A stretch of DNA of 64,000 nt from JASLMY01 sp965226475 (GCA_965226475.1 CBDDDJ010000003.1:1-64000); one strand, 5' to 3'; counted from the first letter of the stretch, positions 25,333 to 34,177 are shown. Numbers and translations are program-made. Notes: a model not told the origin generated them from the letters alone.

Positions 25333-28146
25333 TCATGCCGCGCCACGAGGCCGAGGCCCCCGCCGCCGTTTCTTCCTGCCTCGCGCCGCAATCTCCAGCG
25401 GCGTTCGCATCGTCTCGTAGAGCGTGAACAAGTGCTCGACACGTTCGCGCTCGGAAGCGAACCCGGTGCGTCGATAGAGCCGGTCCACCGCCCGGTCGAG
25501 CTTCTGATGCGCCCGGCGCAGGTTCGTCGGCATAAGGTCGGGATCGTAGAGGTCGGCCAGCGTCGCGCCAGAATGGGCGGCTCGGGCATCGAGCACCGCT
25601 TGCGCCAGCGGTTCCAGCCTCGACAGATCCGCTCCCTTCGGCGGCATCGGAAATGTGTTGTAGACGACGCCAACGGAATACATGTAATCGCTTTTCATAC
25701 GTCCGGTTACCGCCCGCATCCACGCCATATGCATGGCGGACGTGAGCAATGCAAAATCAGTGAAAGTCGCATTGGGAAGAAGTCGGAGTTTTTCACTTGG
25801 GATTACCGGTGGTTCAAGGTATCCAATCGGCACATAGTCACGGCGTTCGGAACTGGTCTGCGGAACAATTAGGAACGGATATCCCGGGACAACCGTTACG
25901 CCATAAGCGCTCGGGTAGTCGGCAAGTCGTCTGGTAGTCTGCCTCTTACCCTTCGCCCGGAATTCGCGAACTGACTTCAGCCTCTCAACAACCATAGGCA
26001 AGCTGCGCAGTTTCTGGGGAGGAATTTCCGCTGTGTGGAGAATCCATCGCACATCACCACGAATGAACTCGCGGGCACCCGGAAAGGGTCGGAAATATGG
26101 CCCGGCACTCGGTTCATGTTCGAGAAAGGATGCCTTCTCCTCACTCGAAAAGGTCAGATTTCCGTCTTCGAGCGGTTGGGTGCCTGTAATCAGCCTGCCC
26201 GTCCCGTTGATCGGCGCGCTTTCCTCCCGCACCACCAGATGCGGGTCCGACAGTCCGCCCGCATCGAACAGGTATGGCGACAGTGCGGCGTGGCGGCTTT
26301 CCCCCGGGTCGCCGTTGATGTCGGGATAGCTGAACAGCCGCTTCTCCGCTCGCGCGGCTTTGCGCCGGTCGAGGCCGAGAATGACGACATGCACATGCGC
26401 CTTGCCCCGCGCGTCCGATCCCCATGCGAAGGTGCGGTGCGCGAACGCAATCTCCAGCTTGCAGCGCCCGAACAGGACCGGCCAGAGTTGCGCGACCTGT
26501 TCGCCCTGCGTGATCGAGTTGGTCGCGACGAAGCCGATCCGGACGCGGCAGCCCTTCACATACTCTCCGGCCTTGATGAACCACGCGGCGACGTAATCGA
26601 GCGTGCCGCCGCTCTTGCCGAGCCCCACGATCCCGCGCACCTGACTACGCTGGTCCGCCGTCTGATACTTCGCGCCCACGAAAGGCGGATTGCCCAGCAC
26701 GAACGAGCAATCGCCCGGCGGCAGCAGTTCGGACCAGTCCGCTTCCAGCGCGTCGCCGTGGGCGATGTGCGGCGACTTCTCGAGCGGAATTCGCACGAAG
26801 GACTGGCCGAACTCCAGGCTCAACCGGTTGTTCATGATGTGGTCCATCATCCATAGCGCGGTCTCCGCAATGCGGGCCGGGAACTCGCCAAGTTCGATCC
26901 CGTAGAACTGGTCCACGTCCACCACCGATTGCCACGCGGTATCGAGCACCGTTTGCGTCGTCGCTGCGGTCTCGTCCCGAATCTCCCGGATGACCTCGAT
27001 TTCAAGCAGCCTCAGTTCCCGGTAGGCGATGATGAGGAAATTGCCGCAGCCGCACGCGGGGTCGAAGAGTGTCATGCCGCCGAGCTTCCCCTGGAATTGC
27101 CGGAGCGCGGCGAGGCGGCCCCGGCCCCGGCGCGCCCGCAGCCGCTCGAACTCGGCCCGCAGGTCGTCCATGAACAGCGGCTCGATCACCTTGAGGATGT
27201 TCTTTTCGGTCGTGTAGTGCGCGCCTTGGGCGCGGCGCTCAGCCGGGTCCATCACCGACTGGAACAACGCGCCGAAGATCGCGGGCGAGATGTTCGACCA
27301 GTCGAAGCGGCAGGCGTCCAGCAGCGCCCCCCGCATCGCCGCGTCGAACGAGAACATCCGCAGGTGCTCCTCGAACAGGTCGCCGTTGACGTAGGGGAAC
27401 CGGGCCAGGTCCTCGTCGAGCGTCGCCGCGCGCCGGTCCTCCGGCGTGTCGAGCACTTCGAACAGTTGCGCGAGCCACGGCCCGAGATCGGCCCCGTCCT
27501 CGCCCGTGCGTGTCTCGATGAAGTCGAGGAAGATGTCGCGCGGCTCGAACACCCCGGTGTCGTCGGCGAACATGCAAATCACGACGCGCACGAGGAAGCG
27601 TTCCAGATCGTGCCCCCGGTGCCCGGCATCGGCGAGCGCGTCGTGCAGCCGCCCGACCAGCTCGGCGGCCTCGATGTTGGCCGGGTCCTGGTCGCGGAAG
27701 GTCCGGCGCTGCACGCCGAGGATGAAACCGAACGCCTCGACATGCGCGGGCAGGTCCGCAAGCGCGAAGGCGGCGACCTCGCGCTCGTCGAGATCGTGAA
27801 GCTCGAAGGTCTGGAAGTCACTGACCAGTATGTAACGCGGGCGCTCGCGCTCGGGCAGCGCGTCGAAATACTCCCCGGCCTGTTTGTAGGCCGCCTTCAG
27901 GTCGCGCCCCGCGCTCTTCTGTTCTACGAGCAGCACGCCCGGCCAGAACAGGTCGATGAAGCCGGAGCGATTGTCCAGCTTCGCGACATGCGCCTCGTAG
28001 CGCGCGACGTTCCGCCGCCGCACCCCGAACACGTCGAAGAAGGCGTTGTAGAAGCTCTGCGTCTCGCCCTTCTCGTAGGCCGCGTCCTTCCAGTCTTCGG
28101 CGAAGGCGGCGGCGCGGGCGCGGACCTCGTTCCACGACAGGCGCAT
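25333..28146 (-). CDS. MmeI-like (type IIL) restriction-modification enzyme
   Basis: 937 aa, ATG at 28146. A single chain with nuclease, adenine methyltransferase and target recognition parts. N-terminus: FIDLFWPGVLLVEQKSAGRD (Asp65, Glu75-x-Lys77), a PD-(D/E)xK nuclease core. Helical connector about 150-355. Methyltransferase: FDPACGCGNFL (361-371, SAM binding) and VLGNPPFVGAKY (483-494, catalytic NPPF). The C-terminal half (for example FRPFPGAREFIRGDVRWILH) is the target recognition domain. The frame is intact. It probably methylates adenine in one strand and cuts unmethylated DNA at a distance. Directly upstream on the same strand is a HigBA pair, so loss of the locus could be penalised. 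Confidence 0.85.
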   Translation of the reverse strand: MRLSWNEVRARAAAFAEDWKDAAYEKGETQSFYNAFFDVFGVRRRNVARYEAHVAKLDNRSGFIDLFWPGVLLVEQKSAGRDLKAAYKQAGEYFDALPERERPRYILVSDFQTFELHDLDEREVAAFALADLPAHVEAFGFILGVQRRTFRDQDPANIEAAELVGRLHDALADAGHRGHDLERFLVRVVICMFADDTGVFEPRDIFLDFIETRTGEDGADLGPWLAQLFEVLDTPEDRRAATLDEDLARFPYVNGDLFEEHLRMFSFDAAMRGALLDACRFDWSNISPAIFGALFQSVMDPAERRAQGAHYTTEKNILKVIEPLFMDDLRAEFERLRARRGRGRLAALRQFQGKLGGMTLFDPACGCGNFLIIAYRELRLLEIEVIREIRDETAATTQTVLDTAWQSVVDVDQFYGIELGEFPARIAETALWMMDHIMNNRLSLEFGQSFVRIPLEKSPHIAHGDALEADWSELLPPGDCSFVLGNPPFVGAKYQTADQRSQVRGIVGLGKSGGTLDYVAAWFIKAGEYVKGCRVRIGFVATNSITQGEQVAQLWPVLFGRCKLEIAFAHRTFAWGSDARGKAHVHVVILGLDRRKAARAEKRLFSYPDINGDPGESRHAALSPYLFDAGGLSDPHLVVREESAPINGTGRLITGTQPLEDGNLTFSSEEKASFLEHEPSAGPYFRPFPGAREFIRGDVRWILHTAEIPPQKLRSLPMVVERLKSVREFRAKGKRQTTRRLADYPSAYGVTVVPGYPFLIVPQTSSERRDYVPIGYLEPPVIPSEKLRLLPNATFTDFALLTSAMHMAWMRAVTGRMKSDYMYSVGVVYNTFPMPPKGADLSRLEPLAQAVLDARAAHSGATLADLYDPDLMPTNLRRAHQKLDRAVDRLYRRTGFASERERVEHLFTLYETMRTPLEIAARGRKKRRRGPRPRGAA

Positions 28147-28261
28147 CAGGTTGCGCCGCCCGCCTTGCGCCGCGTGCCGGACAACCTGTCGTTGGTCGGA
28201 AGCGGATGACCGGCGGCAGGCGGGACAGTGCCCCGTCCGGCAGCGCTGGCGCGAAGCTCCA

Positions 28262-28576
28262 TCATGCGTGCAGCGCGCCCGCGCGCCGTTCGGCGGCGGT
28301 CCGATCCCGGCGCGCCTGCGCAAGCTCGTAGCTCGCCTGCATCCGCATCCAGTGCTCAGCAGTGCCCCAGCCGACATCCTCCAGCGCCAGCGCCATGTTC
28401 GCCGACACGCCCGCCTTGCCGTTCAGCAGGCGCGACAGCGTTCCGCGCTCGCAGCCGAGACGCGCCGCCGTCTCGGTCACGTTCCAGCCCACATCGTCCA
28501 TGCTCTCGCGGATGAGTTCGCCCAGATGCGGCGGGTTCAACATCGGGCCGACGTGATCGCTTGCAATGTCGTTCAT
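28262..28576 (-). CDS. higA: HigA-family antitoxin
   Basis: 104 aa, ATG at 28576. PMLNPPHLGELIRESMDDVG and WNVTETAARLGCERGTLSRL, LNGKAGVSANMALALEDVGW: the typical HigA layout (PxHPGExLxE-like N-terminus, XRE helix-turn-helix, then the ALALEDxxWGTAE helix). It lies 20 bases after higB and 115 bases before the methyltransferase start. Confidence 0.92.
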   Translation of the reverse strand: MNDIASDHVGPMLNPPHLGELIRESMDDVGWNVTETAARLGCERGTLSRLLNGKAGVSANMALALEDVGWGTAEHWMRMQASYELAQARRDRTAAERRAGALHA

Positions 28577-28596
28577 GGTCAGCGCTCCCCTTTTGG

Positions 28597-28869
28597 TCAG
28601 TGATAGTCGATCAGATCCACGTCCACGGCCTCGCCGTCCTCGAAGCGGAACACCACCCGCCAGTTGCCCGAAACGCGAACGCTCCACTGGCCCGCGCGGT
28701 CGCCCTTGAGGGGATGCAGCCGGAATCCCGGCGCGTCGGCGCTGCCCGGATGCGCCGCCTCTTGCAGGCGGAACAGGATGCGCCGGAGCCGTGGCACGAG
28801 ACCAGCGGGCAGCCGCGCGGCATCGTCCCGCTCGTGCAGCGCCCGCAGACCCTTGTGCCTGATCCTCAT
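28597..28869 (-). CDS. higB: HigB-family toxin
   Basis: 90 aa. MRIRHKGLRALHERDDAARL, then LRRILFRLQEAAHPGSADAP, GFRLHPLKGDRAGQWSVRVS and GNWRVVFRFEDGEAVDVDLI, ending DYH. This is the RelE-fold HigB with the W-S-x-R-V-x-x-N-W-R-x-x-F core and the terminal D-Y-H. Toxin first, antitoxin second. Confidence 0.93.
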   Translation of the reverse strand: MRIRHKGLRALHERDDAARLPAGLVPRLRRILFRLQEAAHPGSADAPGFRLHPLKGDRAGQWSVRVSGNWRVVFRFEDGEAVDVDLIDYH

Positions 28870-28926
28870 TATTCACTGTAGCGCGCCACGTTACACGCCG
28901 CAAGCGTCCGCCGTGGTGTCACGTCC

Positions 28927-29020
28927 TGCGGTAACTATGCGGAGCGGTCACGTGTGCACGGCCAGCCCGTGCGCTGCGGGAACATGTGCGGCCACCTCTG
29001 CTGTGCGGCGGTAACGTGTG
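28927..29020 (+). repeat. Four iteron-like direct repeats upstream of higB
   Basis: TGCGGTAACTATGCGG (28927), GCGGTCACGTGTGC (28944), TGCGGGAACATGTGCGG (28974) and GGCGGTAACGTGTGAAC (29007) share a core GCGGNNACNTGTG with spacings of about 17 to 30 bases. The last copy is preceded by TG and then resembles the outer end of the IS21 elements (TGTGCGGCGGTGACAAATT). They may be transposase-binding repeats of a lost IS21-type end, or an operator region of higBA. Confidence 0.55.
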
Positions 29021-29180
29021 AACCCGCACCGTCGCCGACAGTGCGGGCCGAGTGAATGGCGCTGCCGGTGCGCACGCCTTCATGCATTGATCTGTTACCT
29101 AGCAGGCTGCTGAAAAAGTCATCATTGTCGGGCCCTGAACTCGGATTCATCGCCGAAATGAAATGAGATTTCGTGTCTTA

Positions 29181-30110
29181 GAGTCCGACTCGAAATGAAT
29201 CGAGTGTTTTCAGGCTCTTGCGAGACGGCGCGTGAGGAGTTGGATGCTGGCGAGGAAGATCCAGGCCTCGGCGGTCTCGATGGCCGTCTCGAAGTCCTTG
29301 GCCAGCCGCCGGTTTCGATTGAGCCAGGCGAGCGTGCGCTCGACGACCCATCGGCGGGGCAGGAGTTGGAAGCCCTTCACGCCCGCGGGACGGTTGACGA
29401 TCTCCAGCGACCAGCGGCCGATCCGCTTCAGTGCGCCCTCGAGCTTGGGCCCGGCATAGGCGCCGTCGGCGAAGACGTGGCGCAGGCGGGGAAAGTGGCG
29501 GGGGATGGCGGCGAACACCGCCGGCGCGCCGTCGCGGTCCTGGATCTCGGCGCCGTGGACCACGACCGCGACCAGCAGGCCGCCGGTGTCGGTGAGGATG
29601 TGACGCTTGCGGCCCTTGACTTTCTTTCCGGCGTCGAAGCCCCGGATACCGCCGCTTTCCGTGGTTTTTACGCTCTGACTGTCGATGATACCGGCCGACG
29701 GGCCGGCCGCGCGGCCCTCGGCCTCGCGCGCCGCGACCAGCAGTTGCCGGTTGACCTCGGACCAGGTGCCGTCGTCCCGCCAGAGATAAAAGTAGCGCTG
29801 CACCGTCGAGCGTGGCGGGAAGTCCCGGGGCAGCATGCGCCATGGACAGCCGCTACGCAGTAGGTAGAGGATCGCGTTCACCACCTCGCGCAATGCCGTC
29901 GTCCGAGGCCGTCCCAGCGCTTTGGCGCGAGGCAGCAACGGCTCCAGCACCTTCCATTCTCCATCCGTCAGGTCGCTTGCGTAGCGCAGCAGGTCGCGTT
30001 CATACTTCGGGCGAGTGATTTTGGTCCACATGTTGTGTCTCCCTGGTTGCTAAATACAAACAGTGAATCACAACTGACTGAAATCACTCAACTCTTTTCG
30101 GGCCAGACAC
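29181..30110 (-). mobile_element. IS5-family element (IS1031-like), copy 1
   Basis: 930 bp. Left end GAGTCCGACTCGAAATGAAT; right end read inward GTGTCTGGCCCGAAAAGAGT, both continuing to GAGTGWTTTCAG. Flanked by TTA on both sides (29178-29180 and 30111-30113), the TNA duplication of this group. The right TTA is the stop codon (TAA) of the minus-strand gene at 30111. Confidence 0.93.
29210..30031 (-). CDS. IS5-family transposase (copy 1)
   Basis: 273 aa. N-terminal DUF4096-like part (LTDGEWKVLEPLLPRAKALG, RSGCPWRMLPRDFPP), DDE core: AGIIDSQSVKTTESGGIRGF, RHVFADGAYAGPKLEGAL and RRWVVERTLAWLNRNRRLAK. Intact; protein identical to copy 2. Confidence 0.94.
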   Translation of the reverse strand: MWTKITRPKYERDLLRYASDLTDGEWKVLEPLLPRAKALGRPRTTALREVVNAILYLLRSGCPWRMLPRDFPPRSTVQRYFYLWRDDGTWSEVNRQLLVAAREAEGRAAGPSAGIIDSQSVKTTESGGIRGFDAGKKVKGRKRHILTDTGGLLVAVVVHGAEIQDRDGAPAVFAAIPRHFPRLRHVFADGAYAGPKLEGALKRIGRWSLEIVNRPAGVKGFQLLPRRWVVERTLAWLNRNRRLAKDFETAIETAEAWIFLASIQLLTRRLARA

Positions 30111-30413
30111 TTAGAACGGATCACTGCCTTCTTCCGACACCATGGCCCTGGCGGCCTCGGCAACCTTCCTTCCCGGCAACACGCCCTTGTCCAGAAACGT
30201 CCGAAGACTGCGCTCCGTGATATCGATGCCGCCCGATTTCAACACCTCATGCATTTGAGCCACCGTCACCCCCTTGGTCTGTTGCTCGACCAGCCGCTTC
30301 CGCAAACGGTCCAGCACATCCGTCAGGCTCAGCTTGGGCGGCACCAATTTCGCCAATTCGCCGTCTATGGCATCGAAGTCGATATCCGCTTCGTTGAAGC
30401 GTCTCGCCGGCAT
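30111..30413 (-). CDS. Small unknown protein divergent from the relaxase gene
   Basis: 100 aa, ATG at 30413, stop TAA made of the IS5 target site. MPARRFNEADIDFDAIDGEL then LVPPKLSLTDVLDRLRKRLV, and VTVAQMHEVLKSGGIDITER. A basic, helical protein without known motifs; the second half resembles a DNA-binding helical pair found in small plasmid mobilisation proteins, but this is only a guess from context: it is transcribed away from a MobF relaxase gene across a 405-base region that could hold oriT. Confidence 0.55.
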   Translation of the reverse strand: MPARRFNEADIDFDAIDGELAKLVPPKLSLTDVLDRLRKRLVEQQTKGVTVAQMHEVLKSGGIDITERSLRTFLDKGVLPGRKVAEAARAMVSEEGSDPF

Positions 30414-30818
30414 CGTCCATCTCCCCGCTGTTTCCAGAATCCGCGATCAGGCCCGGATTCTGCCATTGGCCCGACAGCCGGTCAATTCCACCCTTCGACC
30501 GGCCAATTCAAGCCTGCCGCCCCGTTCCAAGGCAGGGCCAAATTCCGCTTGATTCCCCTTTTCGCAGTCTATATCCTCTCGCGAAAACGCAGGAGAGATA
30601 TAATGACTTCTCATACCTCTGCACCGATGGCGCTTTGAGTTTGATAAATGTAATGAACTTTGCCCTGATTTGTAGAGATCGCACGGCCATTTCGTTAAGC
30701 CTCTGTAAAATACAGGAATTCCCAAGGCTGGAATCGTGAGAGCTACGACAGTCATATTCCAGCTGTACTCCGGCCAGGTTGTATCCCTATCCGGCAACGT
30801 TGTTACCGAGCTGGCGTC
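30414..30818. other. Possible oriT / divergent promoter region
   Basis: 405 bases between a small gene and the relaxase start. Structures: inverted repeat CAGAATCCG / CGGATTCTG (30435-30443, 30454-30462); direct repeat CCGGTCAATTC / CCGGCCAATTC (about 30479 and 30499); near-inverted repeat around 30570-30602 (TATATCCTCTC ... GGAGAGATATA). The second half is A/T-rich for this window. MobF oriTs usually lie just upstream of the relaxase gene with inverted repeats, so this is the natural candidate. Confidence 0.5.
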
Positions 30819-31823
30819 ATGGTAGCCACTCTGGCCCAGGCAGCCTCAGCGGCGTATTACCTTGAGAGCCAGCGCTCTTTCCGTCACCCCAACGAATACT
30901 ACACAGCGGGAGAAGAACCGGATGGCGTCTGGTTCAATCCGCATGCCCTATTCGGACTCGCGGACGGCGGTAAGGTTGATAGCAGCGATTTCCACCGGCT
31001 GTATAACGGCTTCACGCCGAACACCGGAGGCAAGCTCACACAGAACGCGGGAAGCGAACGGCGCTCGGCCGGTCTCGACATGACCTTCAGCGCCGACAAG
31101 AGCGTCTCGGCCCTGTGGGCGGTCGCCGACCCCGAATTACGTTTGGAGATTGAGCAAGCGCATAACAATGCGGCTCGGGTAGCGCTGGAGGAGACGGTGC
31201 TTCGTCATTGCTCTTATACCCGTATCCGTAACCGGGACGGCGGGATCGAGGTGCTGTCCGCCGATATCACGGCCGCTATGTTCCAGCATGGAACCAGCCG
31301 GGACAACGACCCCCAGCTTCACACCCACTGCGTGATCTTCAATGCCGCCCGGACACACCGGGACGGCAAGTACCGGGCGCTGCACCAGCACCCGGTCTAT
31401 ACCTGGATGAAGGCGGCGGGAGCCGTCTACCGCAATGCCATGGCCTGGAGCCTGCAAGAGTGCCTCGGCATCCGCATGGAACAGTATGGCAAGAATGGAG
31501 AGTTCACGCGTATCGCAGGCATGCCCGGGGACCTGACCGGACACTGGTCGAAGCGCCGGGTGGCGATTATCGAAGCGGCCCGGGAGATGGGCTTTACGGT
31601 TGAGGGCAACGCACCACGGGCGGCGGCGGCGAACAAGATCACACGGGCAGGCAAGTCACCCGACAACGATCCGGATATCCGGCATGCGCGCTGGCGCGGC
31701 GAGGGGGGGGGTATATCGAGCGCGAGGCGCTGATCGCCTCGCTATTGGGCAAGGCGGAAGAGATTACCCAAGAGCAGGTCCGGGCGCTGACGGCGGTGTT
31801 GGAAGACCTGCCGTACCGTCTTA
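30819..31823 (+). pseudogene. MobF (TrwC/TraA-type) relaxase, N-terminal domain, broken
   Basis: MVATLAQAASAAYYLESQRS with the N-terminal Tyr pair, then TFSADKSVSALWAVADPELR, AMFQHGTSRDNDPQLHTHCV with the HxH metal-binding (HUH) motif, and TRIAGMPGDLTGHWSKRRVA. This is the nicking domain of a MobF relaxase, which starts conjugative transfer at oriT. At 31703-31711 a run of nine G shifts the frame: upstream ends GEGGG, downstream continues YIEREALIASLLGKAEEITQ in another frame. IS5 copy 2 then truncates the gene at 31823; the helicase half is missing. Confidence 0.88.
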
Positions 31824-32753
31824 GAGTCCGACTCGAAATGAATTGAGTGTTTTCAGGCTCTTGCGAGACGGCGCGTGAGGAGTTGGATGCTGGCGAGGAA
31901 GATCCAGGCCTCGGCGGTCTCGATGGCCGTCTCGAAGTCCTTGGCCAGCCGCCGGTTTCGATTGAGCCAGGCGAGCGTGCGCTCGACGACCCATCGGCGG
32001 GGCAGGAGTTGGAAGCCCTTCACGCCCGCGGGACGGTTGACGATCTCCAGCGACCAGCGGCCGATCCGCTTCAGTGCGCCCTCGAGCTTGGGCCCGGCAT
32101 AGGCGCCGTCGGCGAAGACGTGGCGCAGGCGGGGAAAGTGGCGGGGGATGGCGGCGAACACCGCCGGCGCGCCGTCGCGGTCCTGGATCTCGGCGCCGTG
32201 GACCACGACCGCGACCAGCAGGCCGCCGGTGTCGGTGAGGATGTGACGCTTGCGGCCCTTGACTTTCTTTCCGGCGTCGAAGCCCCGGATACCGCCGCTT
32301 TCCGTGGTTTTTACGCTCTGACTGTCGATGATACCGGCCGACGGGCCGGCCGCGCGGCCCTCGGCCTCGCGCGCCGCGACCAGCAGTTGCCGGTTGACCT
32401 CGGACCAGGTGCCGTCGTCCCGCCAGAGATAAAAGTAGCGCTGCACCGTCGAGCGTGGCGGGAAGTCCCGGGGCAGCATGCGCCATGGACAGCCGCTACG
32501 CAGTAGGTAGAGGATCGCGTTCACCACCTCGCGCAATGCCGTCGTCCGAGGCCGTCCCAGCGCTTTGGCGCGAGGCAGCAACGGCTCCAGCACCTTCCAT
32601 TCTCCATCCGTCAGGTCGCTTGCGTAGCGCAGCAGGTCGCGTTCATACTTCGGGCGAGTGATTTTGGTCCACATGTTGTGTCTCCCTGGTTGCTAAATAC
32701 AAACAGTGAATCACAACTGACTGAAATCACTCAACTCTTTTCGGGCCAGACAC
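31824..32753 (-). mobile_element. IS5-family element, copy 2
   Basis: 930 bp, same orientation and practically the same sequence as copy 1. The left flank is TTA (31821-31823) but the right flank is TCA (32754-32756), so the duplication does not match; recombination with another copy, or a point mutation, has occurred. Confidence 0.92.
31853..32674 (-). CDS. IS5-family transposase (copy 2)
   Basis: 273 aa, protein identical to the one at 29210-30031. Intact. Confidence 0.94.
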   Translation of the reverse strand: MWTKITRPKYERDLLRYASDLTDGEWKVLEPLLPRAKALGRPRTTALREVVNAILYLLRSGCPWRMLPRDFPPRSTVQRYFYLWRDDGTWSEVNRQLLVAAREAEGRAAGPSAGIIDSQSVKTTESGGIRGFDAGKKVKGRKRHILTDTGGLLVAVVVHGAEIQDRDGAPAVFAAIPRHFPRLRHVFADGAYAGPKLEGALKRIGRWSLEIVNRPAGVKGFQLLPRRWVVERTLAWLNRNRRLAKDFETAIETAEAWIFLASIQLLTRRLARA

Positions 32754-32815
32754 TCAGTAACAAACGATGGCGTTGTCAGAGCAAATCGTCTTGAGCCGCC
32801 TTGGGATGCTCCCTA

Positions 32816-33964
32816 GTGGATTGATCGGATCGAAAGAGTCCGATTTGGGATTCCGTATTGTGCCGTGGCATGCGAGTCTGGCACATGCGCCGCGGAATCT
32901 CCTTCACTGTATCGGCCGGCGACGGTCAGCGATTGCGCGCGATCGTCGCGGACCCCAAGAGCCCGCAGAAGCACGTCTGGCGGGCGCGTATTGTCCTTCT
33001 GAGCGGCGCGGGTCTGGGTACCTCGGCGATCATGGGCGAGACCGACAAGTCCAAGACCTGCGTGTGGCGCTGGCAGGAGCGCTTCATGCACGAGGGCGTC
33101 GGCGGCCTGCTTCGCGACAAGTCCCGCCCTCCGGGCAAGGCGCCGATCGCGCCTGATCGCGTCGCCTGGATCGTCCGTCAGACGCAGCAACCGCCGCCGC
33201 ACGAGGCGACCCACTGGACGCTGCGCGCGATGGCCAAGGCGGCCGGCGTCGCCGCGTCGACGGTGCAGGCGATCTGGAAAGCCCACGGCCTCAGCCCGCA
33301 CCGCTGGCGGAACTTCAAGCTCTCGAACGACCCGGCCTTCGCCGAGAAGCTCGCCGATATCGTCGGCTTGTATGTCGATCCACCGGCCCATGCGGTGGTG
33401 CTGTCGATCGACGAGAAGTCGCAGATCCAAGCACTCGACCGCACCCAGCCCGGCCTGCCGATGAAGAAGGGCCGCGCCGGCACCATGACCCATGACTACA
33501 AACGCCACGGCACGACCACGCTGTTCGCGGCGCTCAACATTCTGGATGGAACGGTCATCGGGCAGAACATGCAGCGCCACCGCCATCCGGAGTTCATCCG
33601 CTTCCTCAACCGCATCGAGCGCGAGGTGCCGGCGGACAAGGCCATCCACGTGATCCTCGACAATTACGCGGCGCACAAGAAGGACAAGGTCAGCGCCTGG
33701 CTCGACCGTCATCCACGCTGGACTTTCCACTTCACGCCAACCTCGTGTTCGTGGCTCAATGCCGTCGAGGGCTTCTTTGCCAAACTCACGCGGCGCAGGC
33801 TCAAGCACGGTATCTTCCATTCCCTCGTCGATCTCCAGGCCGCCATCAATCTCTTCGTCCGTGAATACAATGCCGCCAACCCACAACCATTCATCTGGAA
33901 AGCACATCCCGATGACATCATCGCCGCACGAAACCGAGGGTTCCAAACGTTGGAATCAATCCAC
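32816..33964 (+). mobile_element. IS630-family element, complete
   Basis: 1149 bp between GTGGATTGAT and ATCAATCCAC, flanked by TA on both sides (32814-32815, 33965-33966), the standard IS630/mariner target duplication. The flanking DNA (CGCCTTGGGAT occurs on both sides) belongs to older IS debris. Confidence 0.9.
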
Positions 33965-33967
33965 TAG
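32870..33967 (+). CDS. IS630-family transposase
   Basis: 365 aa from ATG 32870 (MRVWHMRRGI; a second ATG at 32885 is equally possible). HTH domains (DKSKTCVWRWQERFMHEGVG, RAMAKAAGVAASTVQAIWKA) and the DDE core: AVVLSIDEKSQIQALDRTQP, IHVILDNYAAHKKDKVSAWL and SCSWLNAVEGFFAKLTRRRL. The stop codon TAG is made from the TA target duplication plus one flanking G. Intact. Confidence 0.92.
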   Translation: MRVWHMRRGISFTVSAGDGQRLRAIVADPKSPQKHVWRARIVLLSGAGLGTSAIMGETDKSKTCVWRWQERFMHEGVGGLLRDKSRPPGKAPIAPDRVAWIVRQTQQPPPHEATHWTLRAMAKAAGVAASTVQAIWKAHGLSPHRWRNFKLSNDPAFAEKLADIVGLYVDPPAHAVVLSIDEKSQIQALDRTQPGLPMKKGRAGTMTHDYKRHGTTTLFAALNILDGTVIGQNMQRHRHPEFIRFLNRIEREVPADKAIHVILDNYAAHKKDKVSAWLDRHPRWTFHFTPTSCSWLNAVEGFFAKLTRRRLKHGIFHSLVDLQAAINLFVREYNAANPQPFIWKAHPDDIIAARNRGFQTLESIH

Positions 33968-34128
33968 CCCGCATTTCTCAAACCCGCCTTGGGATTTGTC
34001 GAGTGGAGCCGCTGAGCGGGGGCGATGGCGGCGACTGGGTGACGTCGGGACGGTTTGGACCGGAGTTGATCGTCTGACGAGTCCCGTGGATAGAAAATCG
34101 CGTCATGAGCGTGGCCACGGGCATGCCG
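33968..34128. other. Non-coding IS debris
   Basis: 161 bases; probably the non-coding tail of the IS1380 element whose transposase remnant lies at 35608, separated from it by IS copy 3. Confidence 0.4.
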
Positions 34129-34142
34129 AAACGTGCTGCGGT
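34129..34142 (+). repeat. 14-bp target duplication, left of IS copy 3
   Basis: AAACGTGCTGCGGT, identical to 35557-35570. Confidence 0.93.
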
Positions 34143-34177
34143 TGTATCGCACCCGGTTCCTTGGACACAAGTTTGTC

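Noticed and set aside
26929..28209. 426-codon plus-strand frame
   Set aside because: Antisense to the MmeI-like enzyme, which shows nuclease and methyltransferase motifs.
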